Assembly (NCBI GenBank): GCA_002336105.1
Contig: DDEQ01000051.1
Span: forward strand, 1-41,804
Length of the DNA: 41,804 nt
Source of the DNA: Chthonomonas sp. UBA1950
GTDB lineage: Bacteria > Armatimonadota > Fimbriimonadia > Fimbriimonadales > Fimbriimonadaceae
Direction: 5' to 3'
Shown here: positions 1 through 8,375 of the stretch, in pieces
Numbering within the stretch: the first letter of the stretch is position 1
How the letters are laid out: every line of letters starts with the position of its first letter
Notes under the pieces: model-generated
The model's input: only the letters and a program-made list of their open reading frames with translations
Told to the model about the DNA's origin: nothing
The model's database searches: none
Translations under genes and position numbers: made by a program

Positions 1-382
1 TGCCAAACCATGAGAAGCTGGAAGACAGGGGCTCCCGCCCCAACAATTCATCTGGCCCTGCCCGAAAGGCCCGTCTGGTCAGGCGCCCCGTGGAAGGAAA
101 CGCTGCGGTAAATAGCTAAGAATCCCTGACGACCGTGCCCACGGGTGAAGAAGCGAACGCCCTATCGATGAAACGGCCGAAGTAGTCGGCGGACAATTTG
201 CTTGTCGGCTACTGTCGTTTTGCATATTGTCATGGACGCGTAGCACGGAGGCGGCTTTGCGAGGCACCTCACGCTGAGTCTCGACACACGCACTCTAGCC
301 GTAACAGACCTGTATGAACGGCGTGGGGCTGCCATAATATCGATTGACAATCGCATCCCTTTGTACGGGAAGGAAATCAAGC
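1..382. other. Intergenic region before thrS, no gene recognised
   Basis: No convincing reading frame with a ribosome site is visible on either strand. The stretch is GC-rich with local stem-loops: ggggc/gcccc around 28-42, gccga/tcggc around 175-190, and a longer imperfect one around 185-220 with gacaa/ttgtc and agtag/ctact arms followed by a short T run. It could be the 3' part of a structured RNA or the terminator region of a gene outside the window. I did not find T-box, RNase P, tmRNA or tRNA hallmarks in it. Confidence 0.3.
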
Positions 383-2200
383 ATGGCAATCGAATCACCC
401 GCCGCTCCTCAGCGATATGAGGACAGCTATCTCTACCGACTCCGACACTCGGCCGCGCACCTGATGGCGCAGGCAGTCACCGAGCTTTATCCCGGCGCTC
501 GCCTTTCGATTGGCCCTCCCATCGAGAACGGCTTCTATTACGACATCGACTTTCCCGAGCCGTTAAGAGAAGACGACCTCGCCAAGATCGAAGCGAAGAT
601 GAAGGAGTTGGCCAAGCTTGATCAGAGGATCGAGCGATTGGAAGTCTCACGAGACGAGGCGAAGGGGCTCATTTTAGACTCGACGATCCCGGGGATGGGT
701 GAGGCGGTCAGCGAGTACAAACTTCAGCTTTTGGACGCGATTCCTGAAGGCGACACGATCAGCTTTTATAACCAGCAGCGAACTGACCGCGCAGGCACAT
801 TCCACCGATTCTTAGACCTGTGCCGGGGTCCGCATATCGACAGCACCAAAGAGATTAAGAACTTCAAATTGATGTCGATTGCTGGCGCTTATTGGCGTGG
901 AAACGTCAACAATAAACAGCTTACGCGCATTTACGGGACCGCTTTTGAGACCAAAGAAGAGCTGGAGCAGTATCTGCACAACTTGGAAGAGGCGAAAAAG
1001 CGCGACCACCGCATTTTGGGCAAAGAGCTGGGCCTTTATATGTTCTCGCCCCGCGTTGGAACGGGTCTGCCGCTATGGCTTCCGAAGGGCGCAACCCTTC
1101 GCGACGTCATGGTTGACTTCATGAAGAAGGAGCAGATTAAGCGCGGATATGACCCAGTTGTGACCCCTCATATTGGAAATATCAAGCTGTATGAGAAGTC
1201 GGGCCACATTCTGACGTACCGCGACAAGATGTTCCCGTTCATGGAAGACGAGGAGAAAGAGACTTACATCCTCAAGCCGATGAACTGCCCATTCCATATT
1301 GAGATTTATGCTTCTCAGATGCGCAGCTATCGCGACTTGCCCGTTCGATACGCCGAGTTTGGAACGGTCCATCGCTATGAGCAGAGCGGCGAAGTGACCG
1401 GCATTCTACGTGCTCGCGGCTTTACGCAAGACGACGCGCACCTCTTTGTACGCCCTGATCAGCTTTTGGACGAATTCATTGGCGTTGTTGACCTGATGAA
1501 GACGGTTCTGAACAAGCTGGGTCTAACCGACTTTCGCGCACGACTTGGCACGAAAGATCCGAACGACAACAAGTATGTGGGCCACGAAGACAACTGGACC
1601 GCTGCTACACAGGCGATTCGCGACGCTTGCGCCAAGATGGATTTGCCGTACTTTGAGTCTCCTGGAGACGCCGCATTCTACGGCCCGAAGCTGGACCTCA
1701 TCATCAAAGACGCACTTGGTCGAGACTGGCAGATGGGTACGGTGCAGGTGGACTACAACCTGCCGGAACGATTTGAGCTTGAGTACACCGGCGAGGACAG
1801 CAAGCCCCATCGCCCGATCATGATTCACCGCGCGCCATTTGGCTCGCTGGAACGCATGATTGGCCTGCTGACTGAACAGTACGCTGGCGCGTTTCCGTTC
1901 TGGCTTTCGCCGGTACAGATCGCGATTCTGCCGATTGCTGACCGTCACAACGAAAAGGCTCAGGAGCTTGCTTTGCAACTGCGCGAAGTGATTTACGACA
2001 CTCGGGCGTTGCGCGTAACGGTTGACGATCGCCGCGAAACCCTCGGCAAGAAGATTCGAGACAACCAACTTCAGCGCGTTCCTTACATGCTGATTCTTGG
2101 AGACAAGGACCTTGAGAATGGAACCGTGGGCGTTCGATCACGCGAGGGTGACCTTGGCGCGATGACTCTTGAAGCGTTCCTCAATCAGCTGCCAAGCTGA
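383..2200 (+). CDS. thrS: Threonine--tRNA ligase lacking the TGS domain
   Basis: Charges tRNA-Thr with threonine in the cytoplasm (class II aminoacyl-tRNA synthetase). The ATG at 383 is preferred over an upstream in-frame TTG at 344 because it follows a GGGAAGGAA ribosome site; the product is 605 aa. The editing (SAD) domain begins almost at once, with HSAAH at residues 22-26 and CRGPH later, and the catalytic core follows. The three zinc ligands are visible as C302 (KPMNCP), H353 (QDDAH) and H482 (IMIHR), spaced as in the E. coli enzyme. A C-terminal anticodon-binding domain ends the protein. The roughly 60-residue N-terminal TGS domain of E. coli ThrS is absent; in-frame sequence upstream of 383 does not encode one. 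TGS-less versions exist in some lineages, so this need not be a truncation. It is convergent with the LacI-type gene downstream. Confidence 0.95.
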   Translation: MAIESPAAPQRYEDSYLYRLRHSAAHLMAQAVTELYPGARLSIGPPIENGFYYDIDFPEPLREDDLAKIEAKMKELAKLDQRIERLEVSRDEAKGLILDSTIPGMGEAVSEYKLQLLDAIPEGDTISFYNQQRTDRAGTFHRFLDLCRGPHIDSTKEIKNFKLMSIAGAYWRGNVNNKQLTRIYGTAFETKEELEQYLHNLEEAKKRDHRILGKELGLYMFSPRVGTGLPLWLPKGATLRDVMVDFMKKEQIKRGYDPVVTPHIGNIKLYEKSGHILTYRDKMFPFMEDEEKETYILKPMNCPFHIEIYASQMRSYRDLPVRYAEFGTVHRYEQSGEVTGILRARGFTQDDAHLFVRPDQLLDEFIGVVDLMKTVLNKLGLTDFRARLGTKDPNDNKYVGHEDNWTAATQAIRDACAKMDLPYFESPGDAAFYGPKLDLIIKDALGRDWQMGTVQVDYNLPERFELEYTGEDSKPHRPIMIHRAPFGSLERMIGLLTEQYAGAFPFWLSPVQIAILPIADRHNEKAQELALQLREVIYDTRALRVTVDDRRETLGKKIRDNQLQRVPYMLILGDKDLENGTVGVRSREGDLGAMTLEAFLNQLPS

Positions 2201-2206
2201 CACACT

Positions 2207-2236
2207 TTGGCCCATTCAACACGTTGGGTGGGCCAA
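2207..2236. terminator. Hairpin between convergent thrS and lacI-type gene
   Basis: An 8-bp perfect stem (ttggccca/tgggccaa) continues through two G-T wobbles into caa/ttg, giving about 13 paired positions. It sits just after the thrS stop and just before the stop of the opposite-strand repressor gene. Neither side has a strong T tract, so it is a bidirectional terminator candidate rather than a clear intrinsic one. Confidence 0.45.
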
Positions 2237-2237
2237 C

Positions 2238-3257
2238 TCAGTTTGTTGGGACCGGGCCAGTAGAGGCTCGGACAACGAGTGAAGTTGGGAACCGCAGAAG
2301 CGTCGGTACCGCTTCGCCCTTGAGCAATCCGATGAGGTGTCGCACAGCGTATTCTCCCATCGTTTGCAGAGGTTGATGAATGGATGTGATCGGCGGGTCG
2401 CAAAGCTGCGCCTGAACGGTGTCATCGTAACCAACCACGCTGAGATCATGCGGAACTCGCAAACCCATCTCTCGCGCTACCTCGATGGTGGCGGTTGCCA
2501 TATCATCGTTTGCGACAACGATTGCAGTTGGACGGTTCTTCAGACTGAGAATTCGGCTAGCGCATCCACGAGCGTGAGGCCCTTGGAAGTTACTGCGTTG
2601 AATCCATAGAGGATCGACCTCTAGGCCTGCGTCTTCACAAACCAGCCGAAAAGCATCGAGCCGTTCTCGGCCATCATCGCTTTCTAGTGTGCCCGTGATA
2701 CACCCGATTTTCCTATGTCCAAGACTGATCAGATGCTGAACTGCAGCTTGGGTCCCACCGCTGTTATCGCCGATGAGGTGCGGAATACCAGGCCAGTTAT
2801 ACGCCGCGACTGACACCATGGGTACGGACCTTGCGCCAAGTCGCTCGATGAGCCTGTCATGTGGACCAGGAGCAATGACGACGAGACCATCTGACCTACC
2901 ATCCAGCACGTCGCTGAGTGCGCGGTCGGGTTCGTCATTGAGGGCGTTGGTATATAGCAACAGGTCGAGACGGTGCCGTTGGGCTTCAACGTTGACGCCA
3001 TTCACTACCGATTGAATGAACGTGTCACCCAGATATCGGTATTGAACGGGAGCGTGGATGACGCCTAAGACTCCGCTTTGACGAGTGACCAAGCTACGAG
3101 CGATTCGGCTTGGTCGATAGTCCATCTCTCGGACTACTGCCATGACGCGTTCGGCAAGCTCTGGTCGCACGCGGCGAGGCCCTCCGTTTAGCACGTAACT
3201 TACCGTGCTTACAGAAACCCCCGCTCGTTTGGCAACTTCGCCTATTGAACACGCCAT
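2238..3257 (-). CDS. LacI-family transcriptional repressor
   Basis: A 339-aa DNA-binding regulator. Residues 1-30 form the LacI-type helix-turn-helix (IGEVAKRAGVSVSTVSYVLN), followed by the hinge (YRPSRIARSLVTRQSGVLGV) and a periplasmic-binding-protein-like sensor domain that in this family binds a sugar or nucleoside. The family name is secure; the ligand is not known from sequence. It is the third gene of a leftward run after the pseudopilin (3527-4387) and the small lipoprotein (3279-3476), only 21 nt behind the latter. It therefore probably represses its own operon and the divergent GH2 glycosidase through the palindromes at 4483-4498 and 4562-4577. The ATG at 3257 has only a weak AGAG upstream, suggesting coupling to the genes before it. 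Confidence 0.93.
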   Translation of the reverse strand: MACSIGEVAKRAGVSVSTVSYVLNGGPRRVRPELAERVMAVVREMDYRPSRIARSLVTRQSGVLGVIHAPVQYRYLGDTFIQSVVNGVNVEAQRHRLDLLLYTNALNDEPDRALSDVLDGRSDGLVVIAPGPHDRLIERLGARSVPMVSVAAYNWPGIPHLIGDNSGGTQAAVQHLISLGHRKIGCITGTLESDDGRERLDAFRLVCEDAGLEVDPLWIQRSNFQGPHARGCASRILSLKNRPTAIVVANDDMATATIEVAREMGLRVPHDLSVVGYDDTVQAQLCDPPITSIHQPLQTMGEYAVRHLIGLLKGEAVPTLLRFPTSLVVRASTGPVPTN

Positions 3258-3278
3258 GACAATTCTCTAATAATGCTA

Positions 3279-3476
3279 CTACTTAGGAGCGCCAGCGTTC
3301 TCTTGCGCTTTTTCGGCACCTTGCTGCTGCTCTTTTGCTAGTTGCTCTTGGAAGTCCTTCGGCATCGGCCCACCCTGGAAGCTCTTTTCTTGCTCCTTTG
3401 AGGGGGCTGGAGTGTTCGAATCGCAACCTACACCGACGATTCCGAGAATAACAACGAGGGGAATGATCTTTCGCAT
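3279..3476 (-). CDS. Small charged lipoprotein paired with pseudopilin
   Basis: A 65-aa predicted lipoprotein. The signal peptide (MRKIIPLVVILGIVG) ends in a lipobox VGVGC, so mature lipid-modified protein would begin at C18. The remaining 47 residues are rich in K, E and Q (KEQEKS, QEQLAKEQQQGAEKAQE) and are probably disordered or helical. It lies 50 nt downstream of the pseudopilin on the same strand, with a strong hairpin (3494-3517) in the gap. Two more pseudopilins in this window are followed by a similar tiny lipoprotein gene (20886-21056 and 19420-19569), so this is a recurring pair. Function unknown; the lipoprotein call rests on the lipobox alone. Confidence 0.8.
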   Translation of the reverse strand: MRKIIPLVVILGIVGVGCDSNTPAPSKEQEKSFQGGPMPKDFQEQLAKEQQQGAEKAQENAGAPK

Positions 3477-3493
3477 TTTTGGTTTATGAGAGG

Positions 3494-3517
3494 CGTAGCC
3501 GCACGAGTGCGGCTACG
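3494..3517 (-). repeat. Intercistronic GC-rich hairpin
   Basis: A perfect 10-bp stem (cgtagccgca/tgcggctacg) with the tetraloop cgag, in the 50-nt gap between the pseudopilin stop and the lipoprotein start. It has no T tract on the coding side, so it is more likely an RNA processing or stability element setting the pseudopilin to lipoprotein ratio, or a weak attenuator, than a full terminator. Confidence 0.55.
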
Positions 3518-3526
3518 AATTGATTC

Positions 3527-4387
3527 TTATCGAAGAGCGTCCCAGAGATTCTTCGAAGCTTGGTTTGTTGGATCTGGGTTGGTCGCAGCTGGCTTGAAGG
3601 CCTTGGCATGTCCATCGCACATTACGAATACAGCTTGTCCACTGTACTTAGCGGATACCGATCCGTCTTTGCCATTTGGATAAACGTCTGTCGATACGCC
3701 GTTCGGAATGTTGAATGGCCCCCAGTTACCCCACTGTGGAGGAAGACCAGCAAAGACGCCCCATGGTCCATATGCTGAGAAGTTGCCCTTCGAGCAGCAT
3801 CCTGTCGTTGCGTTTGTAACGTCGGTCATGTGCTTCTCACCAACGAGAATCGTGTCAGCAACCATCGTGATCTGACTTGCATTCAACGAACCGTTGGCTC
3901 CGTCATCGCCTGAAAGCCAGCCTTTTCGTGGCGTTCCGGCAATGCCCATGGGACCACGTAGGATTGAGCCATTATTCCATCCGGCGAGGTACCCGTTCGA
4001 GGCGAACGAGACGCCAATGCCAGCCCATGTCATGCTGGAACGCGGTTGACCAGCACCTGAGTCGGCTGGGCTTGTAAAGACGTTTATGTTCTTCACATAG
4101 CTCTGAACCACCATGGGCCAAACAACATACAGCTCTTGACCGGTGCTGCCCCACTCACCCCACTGACCGGAGACATATTCGTTGAATCCGGGGAGATATC
4201 GGTCATCGTAGTCGCCGATATACATCTGAAGTGACAAGCCGATTTGCTTGACATTGCTCAAAGCTTGGGTTTTCTTAGCTGCTTGTTTTGCTTGAGCGAA
4301 GACTGGGAATAGGATTGCCGCGAGGATTGCGATAATCGCGATAACGACGAGTAGCTCAATAAGGGTGAATGCTTTGTTCTTCTGCAC
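3527..4387 (-). CDS. Pseudopilin-like protein with H-X9-DG type C-terminus
   Basis: A 286-aa type II secretion/type IV pilus-like pseudopilin. The N-terminus is a prepilin signal, MQKNKA/FTLIELLVVIAII, cut and methylated before F by a prepilin peptidase in this family; the hydrophobic helix then anchors or packs the protein. The rest is a beta-rich globular domain with GDYDDRY at about 60 and VFVMCDGHAKAF near the end, matching the processing-associated DG motif. The start is taken as the GTG at 4387, six bases after a perfect AAAGGAGG; a longer frame to an ATG at 4420 lacks such a site and would put a charged extension before the signal. It is first in the operon with the lipoprotein and LacI-type gene and divergent from the GH2 gene, so probably under the same repressor. 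Confidence 0.9.
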   Translation of the reverse strand: MQKNKAFTLIELLVVIAIIAILAAILFPVFAQAKQAAKKTQALSNVKQIGLSLQMYIGDYDDRYLPGFNEYVSGQWGEWGSTGQELYVVWPMVVQSYVKNINVFTSPADSGAGQPRSSMTWAGIGVSFASNGYLAGWNNGSILRGPMGIAGTPRKGWLSGDDGANGSLNASQITMVADTILVGEKHMTDVTNATTGCCSKGNFSAYGPWGVFAGLPPQWGNWGPFNIPNGVSTDVYPNGKDGSVSAKYSGQAVFVMCDGHAKAFKPAATNPDPTNQASKNLWDALR

Positions 4388-4459
4388 AGATGTCCTCCTT
4401 TGGACAGAACTTTCAGGCACATGCCTGTTTTCTTATAACTGCTTACATACGCTTCTAAC

Positions 4460-4472
4460 TCAGTGTCACTGA
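4460..4472. promoter_or_regulatory. 13-bp odd palindrome
   Basis: A perfect inverted repeat (tcagtg t cactga) in the divergent promoter region, 73 bp upstream of the pseudopilin start. It could be a second regulator's site. It does not match the 4483-4498 palindrome. Confidence 0.35.
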
Positions 4473-4482
4473 AACACTCTTC

Positions 4483-4498
4483 TTCGAAGCGCTTCGAA
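4483..4498. promoter_or_regulatory. Predicted LacI-family operator O1
   Basis: A perfect 16-bp palindrome, TTCGAAGCGCTTCGAA, with the central CG/GC core typical of LacI-family operators. It lies midway between the divergent pseudopilin and GH2 genes, whose cluster encodes a LacI-type repressor. Assignment to that repressor is inferred from proximity. Confidence 0.75.
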
Positions 4499-4561
4499 AA
4501 CACCGTACCACGAATTGGTGTAAATTGGTATAGCTTTCGAACGTTTCAGGTAGCAAGACTA

Positions 4562-4577
4562 TGCGAAGCGGTTCGAA
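4562..4577. promoter_or_regulatory. Predicted LacI-family operator O2
   Basis: TGCGAAGCGGTTCGAA matches the perfect palindrome at 4483-4498 at 14 of 16 positions. It ends 24 bp before the GH2 start codon, a classic repressor position overlapping the transcript start region. Spacing between the two palindrome starts is 79 bp, which would permit looping. A less symmetrical related sequence (ttcgaacgtttc) lies between them near 4536-4547. Confidence 0.65.
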
Positions 4578-4601
4578 ATAGCAAAAAAGGAGCAAGAAAC
4601 G

Positions 4602-7600
4602 ATGATGTCCTCTCTCCTGCTAGGGATAGCCCTAACTGGAACTGCACCTACAACCCAGGTTGTAACACTTGACCACGGCTGGCAATACCAAGTTGTTCGC
4701 CCAGACACCGATGCTTTGCCGACAACTGGCTGGCTAAAATCGGATCAGCCCTACCACGAACACCTTCCCAATCCTGGAACGACTGCCGGTATATGGCATC
4801 AAAGAATCATCCAAACTGACGGCAGCGCAAACAGCCATTTTGAGGTCGTCGTGACAGTGGCTCTCTATGCTCCCGAGTTGTGGATAGACAACACCAAAGT
4901 CTCTGCTTGGAAGGATGGTTGGTCGAATAAAAGAACCGACATCACACCCTATGTTCGTGACGGGAAACCCCATCTATTATCGATCCATACGCATGATCGC
5001 TCAGTAACACAAGATGACGGCTCTCCCTTTTTCGAGGCAAAAGGCGAAGGTTCTCTGCGCGGAAAGGTGGTTCTACCCGTCGGGGGCTACAAGAACCTTA
5101 CAGGGATTCTACGGCAAGTTTATCTCGTCAAGCAACCTGCAAAGTTCATCAGCGCTTCCTCTCTCGATATCCGAACATCGGTTCGCAATAAGCAGATTTC
5201 GGTGACTGGGATGGCCGAGAATTCAGCTTCTGGAGACCAAATCAACTTATCGCTCATCAGTGAGAGCGGCACAAAAGCATTGAGCGCTAATAGCAAAGTC
5301 AGCTCAGACGGATCTTTCTCAATCACCGCGCCGTGGCAAAATCTTAAGCTTTGGTCACCTGCTTCGCCCAACCTTTACAAGCTGCAACTTGAGCTTATGT
5401 CGGGCAATAAGCTAGTTCACACGAATTCTCAAAGCATCGGTATTCGAGAAATCTGGATAAAAGGTCAAGATTTCTATCTGAACGGAGTCAAAACACACTT
5501 TCGAGGAACGGGTTCCTGGCCAATTTCATCTTTGCTCTCGAAGTCTGAGGTTTTTGAACGACTAAAACGAATCAAAGACACCGGCTTGAATGCAGTTCGA
5601 TTCCACATTGGTCCTTGGCAGACGGAGTTCTATGATGCATGCGATCAACTTGGACTGTTAGCCATAGATGAAACACCTCTCTATACAGACGGTTCCGGCT
5701 TTTACGCCTACAAAAACCCCGCCTTTTGGCAAAACTACAAAGATGTCGTAAGAGGCATGATCGAGCGAGGCCGCAATCATCCTTCGATGGTGATGTGGAG
5801 TCTCGGAAACGAAATCCTCTTCATGGGAAACAAGAAATATGATAATGATTTACCCAGAAAACTTGGTGACATCGCTCGCTTCGCAAAGAGCATTGATCCT
5901 ACTCGACCAGTAACATTTGAAGCAGATCTTGACCCAGATCATGCCGCTGATGTTGTGGGATTACACTACCCACATGAGTTGCCTTACCAACACGCGTACC
6001 CCGCCATTTGCGACTGGGTTGATGAGGTCAAAATCACCGAAGCTGGAGGCGGCATGCTCGGTCAGGCCCGAAACTCCTTCAAGTGGGATCGCAAAAAACC
6101 TCTCTACATCGGCGAATATCTATGGGTTCCATTTGGCGATTTCGCTCCTGGCTCCGTCTTTTTCGGCGACGAGGCATATGCGAATCGAGAGCTAATCAAT
6201 GATCGGGCAAAAGCTCGCGCATGGATTGATCAAACCATTGCTTATCGTCGAGCGGGAGTCTCTGGATTAGCACCTTGGACTTCATTCGGTTTTGGACTTG
6301 ACTCGTTAACTCCAATCATTGGGCCAGCTCAGGTTTATGCCCACCAGCCAGTTGCAGCCTACGCTAGAAACTTCCCAAAGCGTTATTACGAAGGGGACAA
6401 TGTCGAGTTGACTGTAGACGTCTTCAATGACTCGGAGACTCCAAAGAAGCTTCGGCTCACCCTAGCTGGTAGTGACAACAATATATCGAAGGAGGTTTCG
6501 ATAGCTGCAGGGGAACAAGCAAAAGTGTTGTTTGAATCTAAGGCTCTTCTCGGAGAAAAGGATTTTGTTCTCACCCTTTCCGAAGGCGCGAAAGTGATTT
6601 CGAGCAAAGCACTTCGATACACCGGATATAAACAACTGGCGATCAAAGCTCCTTCTGGATTCGAACTCGTCCAAGTGAGCAAACCAGGTCAGCTTGAACT
6701 GATGCCTAATCCGTCCAGAACGGTGGCTATCGTCGAGGAAGGCAAACTTCCTGACGTAAGTTCCGACGTGAAGGGTTTCGCGGAAAAAGGTGGACGGGTG
6801 GTCGTTCTGGCGCAAACCAGCTTGAAAGACTTTGGATTAGAGTTATTTGAGCACGGGTCAACGATGGGCTTCTCCTCTAGCGAACTTTTCCAAGAGAATC
6901 CAGAAATGCTAGAGCTTTGGGGGCCAGGCATGTACATTGCCACCAATCAGTTTAAGCGAACTGGCACAGGTGGGTTGAGATCGCTTTCGGTGACTGGTGG
7001 TGGCGACGCATTGGCACAATCTCCACTCGCTTTTCGAGCCTATGGGCAGGGTTACATTGCCTTCTCACAGTTGCGAACTGGATCAGTTGACCCAGCCGGA
7101 AAGCTGGTTCTCCAAAAGACAATCGATTTCTTGTGCAAGCAAGTAACACCTAAAACAGGGAGTGTATTGGTTGTTGGAGCAACCGGTGAATATAAGTCGA
7201 TGCTGACCAGAATCGGTTTACAAGCGGAGTACGTTGATGGAAAACCTTCTAGTGATCAGATTTCCAGAGCGTCAGGAGTAGTCCTTTATGGAGGTACTGC
7301 GCCTGTTTTTGAGACTGCTCAAGCAATAAGGCATCGAAAGGATATTCCTGTATTTTGGGATACCCCTACCGCCCCTTCGTTGGCAACAGTTTGGAATGAA
7401 CTGGAGCTCCCTAGTACGTCAAAAATCAGCTTAGAGCCTTATACCGGAACCGCAATTCTCTTCAATAGACAGGATTGGTTGTTGAATGGTGTTACTCGAG
7501 AAGAGACCACTTTGACGACTCCTCCAACCGGTTGGGATCATTCCATTCAGTTCAAAACGAGCACAGTTCCTTATCGTCTGGTAATAGCATCGGCGGATTC

Positions 7601-8141
7601 GTCACTGGTGAATCAGATACGGGCTAGCCAAATGGCTCTGACCAAAGGAACTATTGTAAACGGCCGTGCGGAAGTGATTCAGAGGGGAGACGCCGCTTTC
7701 GACGTAACTGTACCGAAAGCAGGCGAATACTCTCTTCGGCTCGACATCCGCGGTGTCCCGGACGGGAAGACGTTTCCACACATGAACGTGCTTGTTAACG
7801 ACTTTTCCTGCGGATACTTCTCGGTTAATGACTCTGCTATTAACGTACCAGTCCGATTACGGGCAGGCTCAAATCGCGTTGCTCTGAGCCTGATCAATGG
7901 TTCCAAATGGGGGTCTGTGCCGATTCTGTCGATCGGATCAGCCTCCGTGATCACGCTACCTGCAACCGATGAGGCTCAAGAGCTCATTGGCCCCAATGCT
8001 CTGACAAAGTGGATTCGTGGCAATTCTGTTGTGTTGATCAACACATTTAATGTTATCAATGACAAAGAGAATCAGCGCAAGGCCGATTTATATTACGGAG
8101 CGATGTTTGGCAACTTGAACCTTCCATTTAGGCGCAATTAG
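4602..8141 (+). CDS. Secreted glycoside hydrolase family 2 protein
   Basis: An 1179-aa glycosidase of the beta-galactosidase/beta-glucuronidase superfamily. After a short hydrophobic leader (SSLLLGIALTGTAPT; the usual basic n-region is missing) come a sugar-binding jelly-roll domain (about 30-170), an Ig-like domain (about 190-290) and the TIM barrel (about 295-570). The likely acid/base is E404 in SLGNE and the likely nucleophile E505 in YIGEY, at normal GH2 spacing. An unusually long C-terminal part follows (about 590-1179): Ig-like, a Rossmann-like segment (VLVVGATGEYK) and a CBM-like beta domain (AGEYSLRLDIRG). A good AAGGAG precedes the ATG. The substrate cannot be read from the sequence. 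The two upstream palindromes and nearby repressor suggest sugar induction. An alternative fine function would be beta-mannosidase or beta-glucuronidase. Confidence 0.88.
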   Translation: MMSSLLLGIALTGTAPTTQVVTLDHGWQYQVVRPDTDALPTTGWLKSDQPYHEHLPNPGTTAGIWHQRIIQTDGSANSHFEVVVTVALYAPELWIDNTKVSAWKDGWSNKRTDITPYVRDGKPHLLSIHTHDRSVTQDDGSPFFEAKGEGSLRGKVVLPVGGYKNLTGILRQVYLVKQPAKFISASSLDIRTSVRNKQISVTGMAENSASGDQINLSLISESGTKALSANSKVSSDGSFSITAPWQNLKLWSPASPNLYKLQLELMSGNKLVHTNSQSIGIREIWIKGQDFYLNGVKTHFRGTGSWPISSLLSKSEVFERLKRIKDTGLNAVRFHIGPWQTEFYDACDQLGLLAIDETPLYTDGSGFYAYKNPAFWQNYKDVVRGMIERGRNHPSMVMWSLGNEILFMGNKKYDNDLPRKLGDIARFAKSIDPTRPVTFEADLDPDHAADVVGLHYPHELPYQHAYPAICDWVDEVKITEAGGGMLGQARNSFKWDRKKPLYIGEYLWVPFGDFAPGSVFFGDEAYANRELINDRAKARAWIDQTIAYRRAGVSGLAPWTSFGFGLDSLTPIIGPAQVYAHQPVAAYARNFPKRYYEGDNVELTVDVFNDSETPKKLRLTLAGSDNNISKEVSIAAGEQAKVLFESKALLGEKDFVLTLSEGAKVISSKALRYTGYKQLAIKAPSGFELVQVSKPGQLELMPNPSRTVAIVEEGKLPDVSSDVKGFAEKGGRVVVLAQTSLKDFGLELFEHGSTMGFSSSELFQENPEMLELWGPGMYIATNQFKRTGTGGLRSLSVTGGGDALAQSPLAFRAYGQGYIAFSQLRTGSVDPAGKLVLQKTIDFLCKQVTPKTGSVLVVGATGEYKSMLTRIGLQAEYVDGKPSSDQISRASGVVLYGGTAPVFETAQAIRHRKDIPVFWDTPTAPSLATVWNELELPSTSKISLEPYTGTAILFNRQDWLLNGVTREETTLTTPPTGWDHSIQFKTSTVPYRLVIASADSSLVNQIRASQMALTKGTIVNGRAEVIQRGDAAFDVTVPKAGEYSLRLDIRGVPDGKTFPHMNVLVNDFSCGYFSVNDSAINVPVRLRAGSNRVALSLINGSKWGSVPILSIGSASVITLPATDEAQELIGPNALTKWIRGNSVVLINTFNVINDKENQRKADLYYGAMFGNLNLPFRRN

Positions 8142-8326
8142 CGTTCCCTACAAACGAGTCGAAACGGTTTTGAATTCAAGTTCGAACTATTTCGACTCAC
8201 AACCCCTCTTAACAATTGTCCCGCTCGGCAGGTATCGAGCGAAGATGGCACAGTTGCCACTGGCGCAAGCCACTACCGCTTTCTCAAGAATGCACTTCGT
8301 CGGCCATTTCGGTCGTCAAAAACGAA

Positions 8327-8365
8327 GATAGTGCTGACAAATACCATTTATTTGCCAGCACTATC
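8327..8365. terminator. Strong bidirectional terminator
   Basis: The long stem gatagtgctg/cagcactatc continues with one mismatch to caaata/tatttg, around a small loop. On the plus side it is followed by CCTTTT; on the minus side by TTCGTTTTT. It fits termination of both the GH2 gene and the leftward pseudopilin gene. Confidence 0.8.
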
Positions 8366-8375
8366 CTTTTACCCT

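Noticed and set aside
75..115. GTCAGG followed by GGAAGGAA, reminiscent of the SRP RNA apical loop
   Set aside because: The spacing and the closing stem of the SRP domain IV loop do not fit, and the AGCAG of the asymmetric loop is missing.
160..300. Minus strand loosely resembling the tag region of tmRNA (GCAAAACGAC)
   Set aside because: No plausible tag ending in LAA-like residues, and no tRNA-like 3' end was found.
344..349. TTGACA close to thrS
   Set aside because: Only 34 bp before the start codon and no -10 box at a workable distance.
8158..8173. Possible further operator after the GH2 gene
   Set aside because: Only about 10 of 16 positions agree with the perfect palindrome, and it lies at a 3' end.
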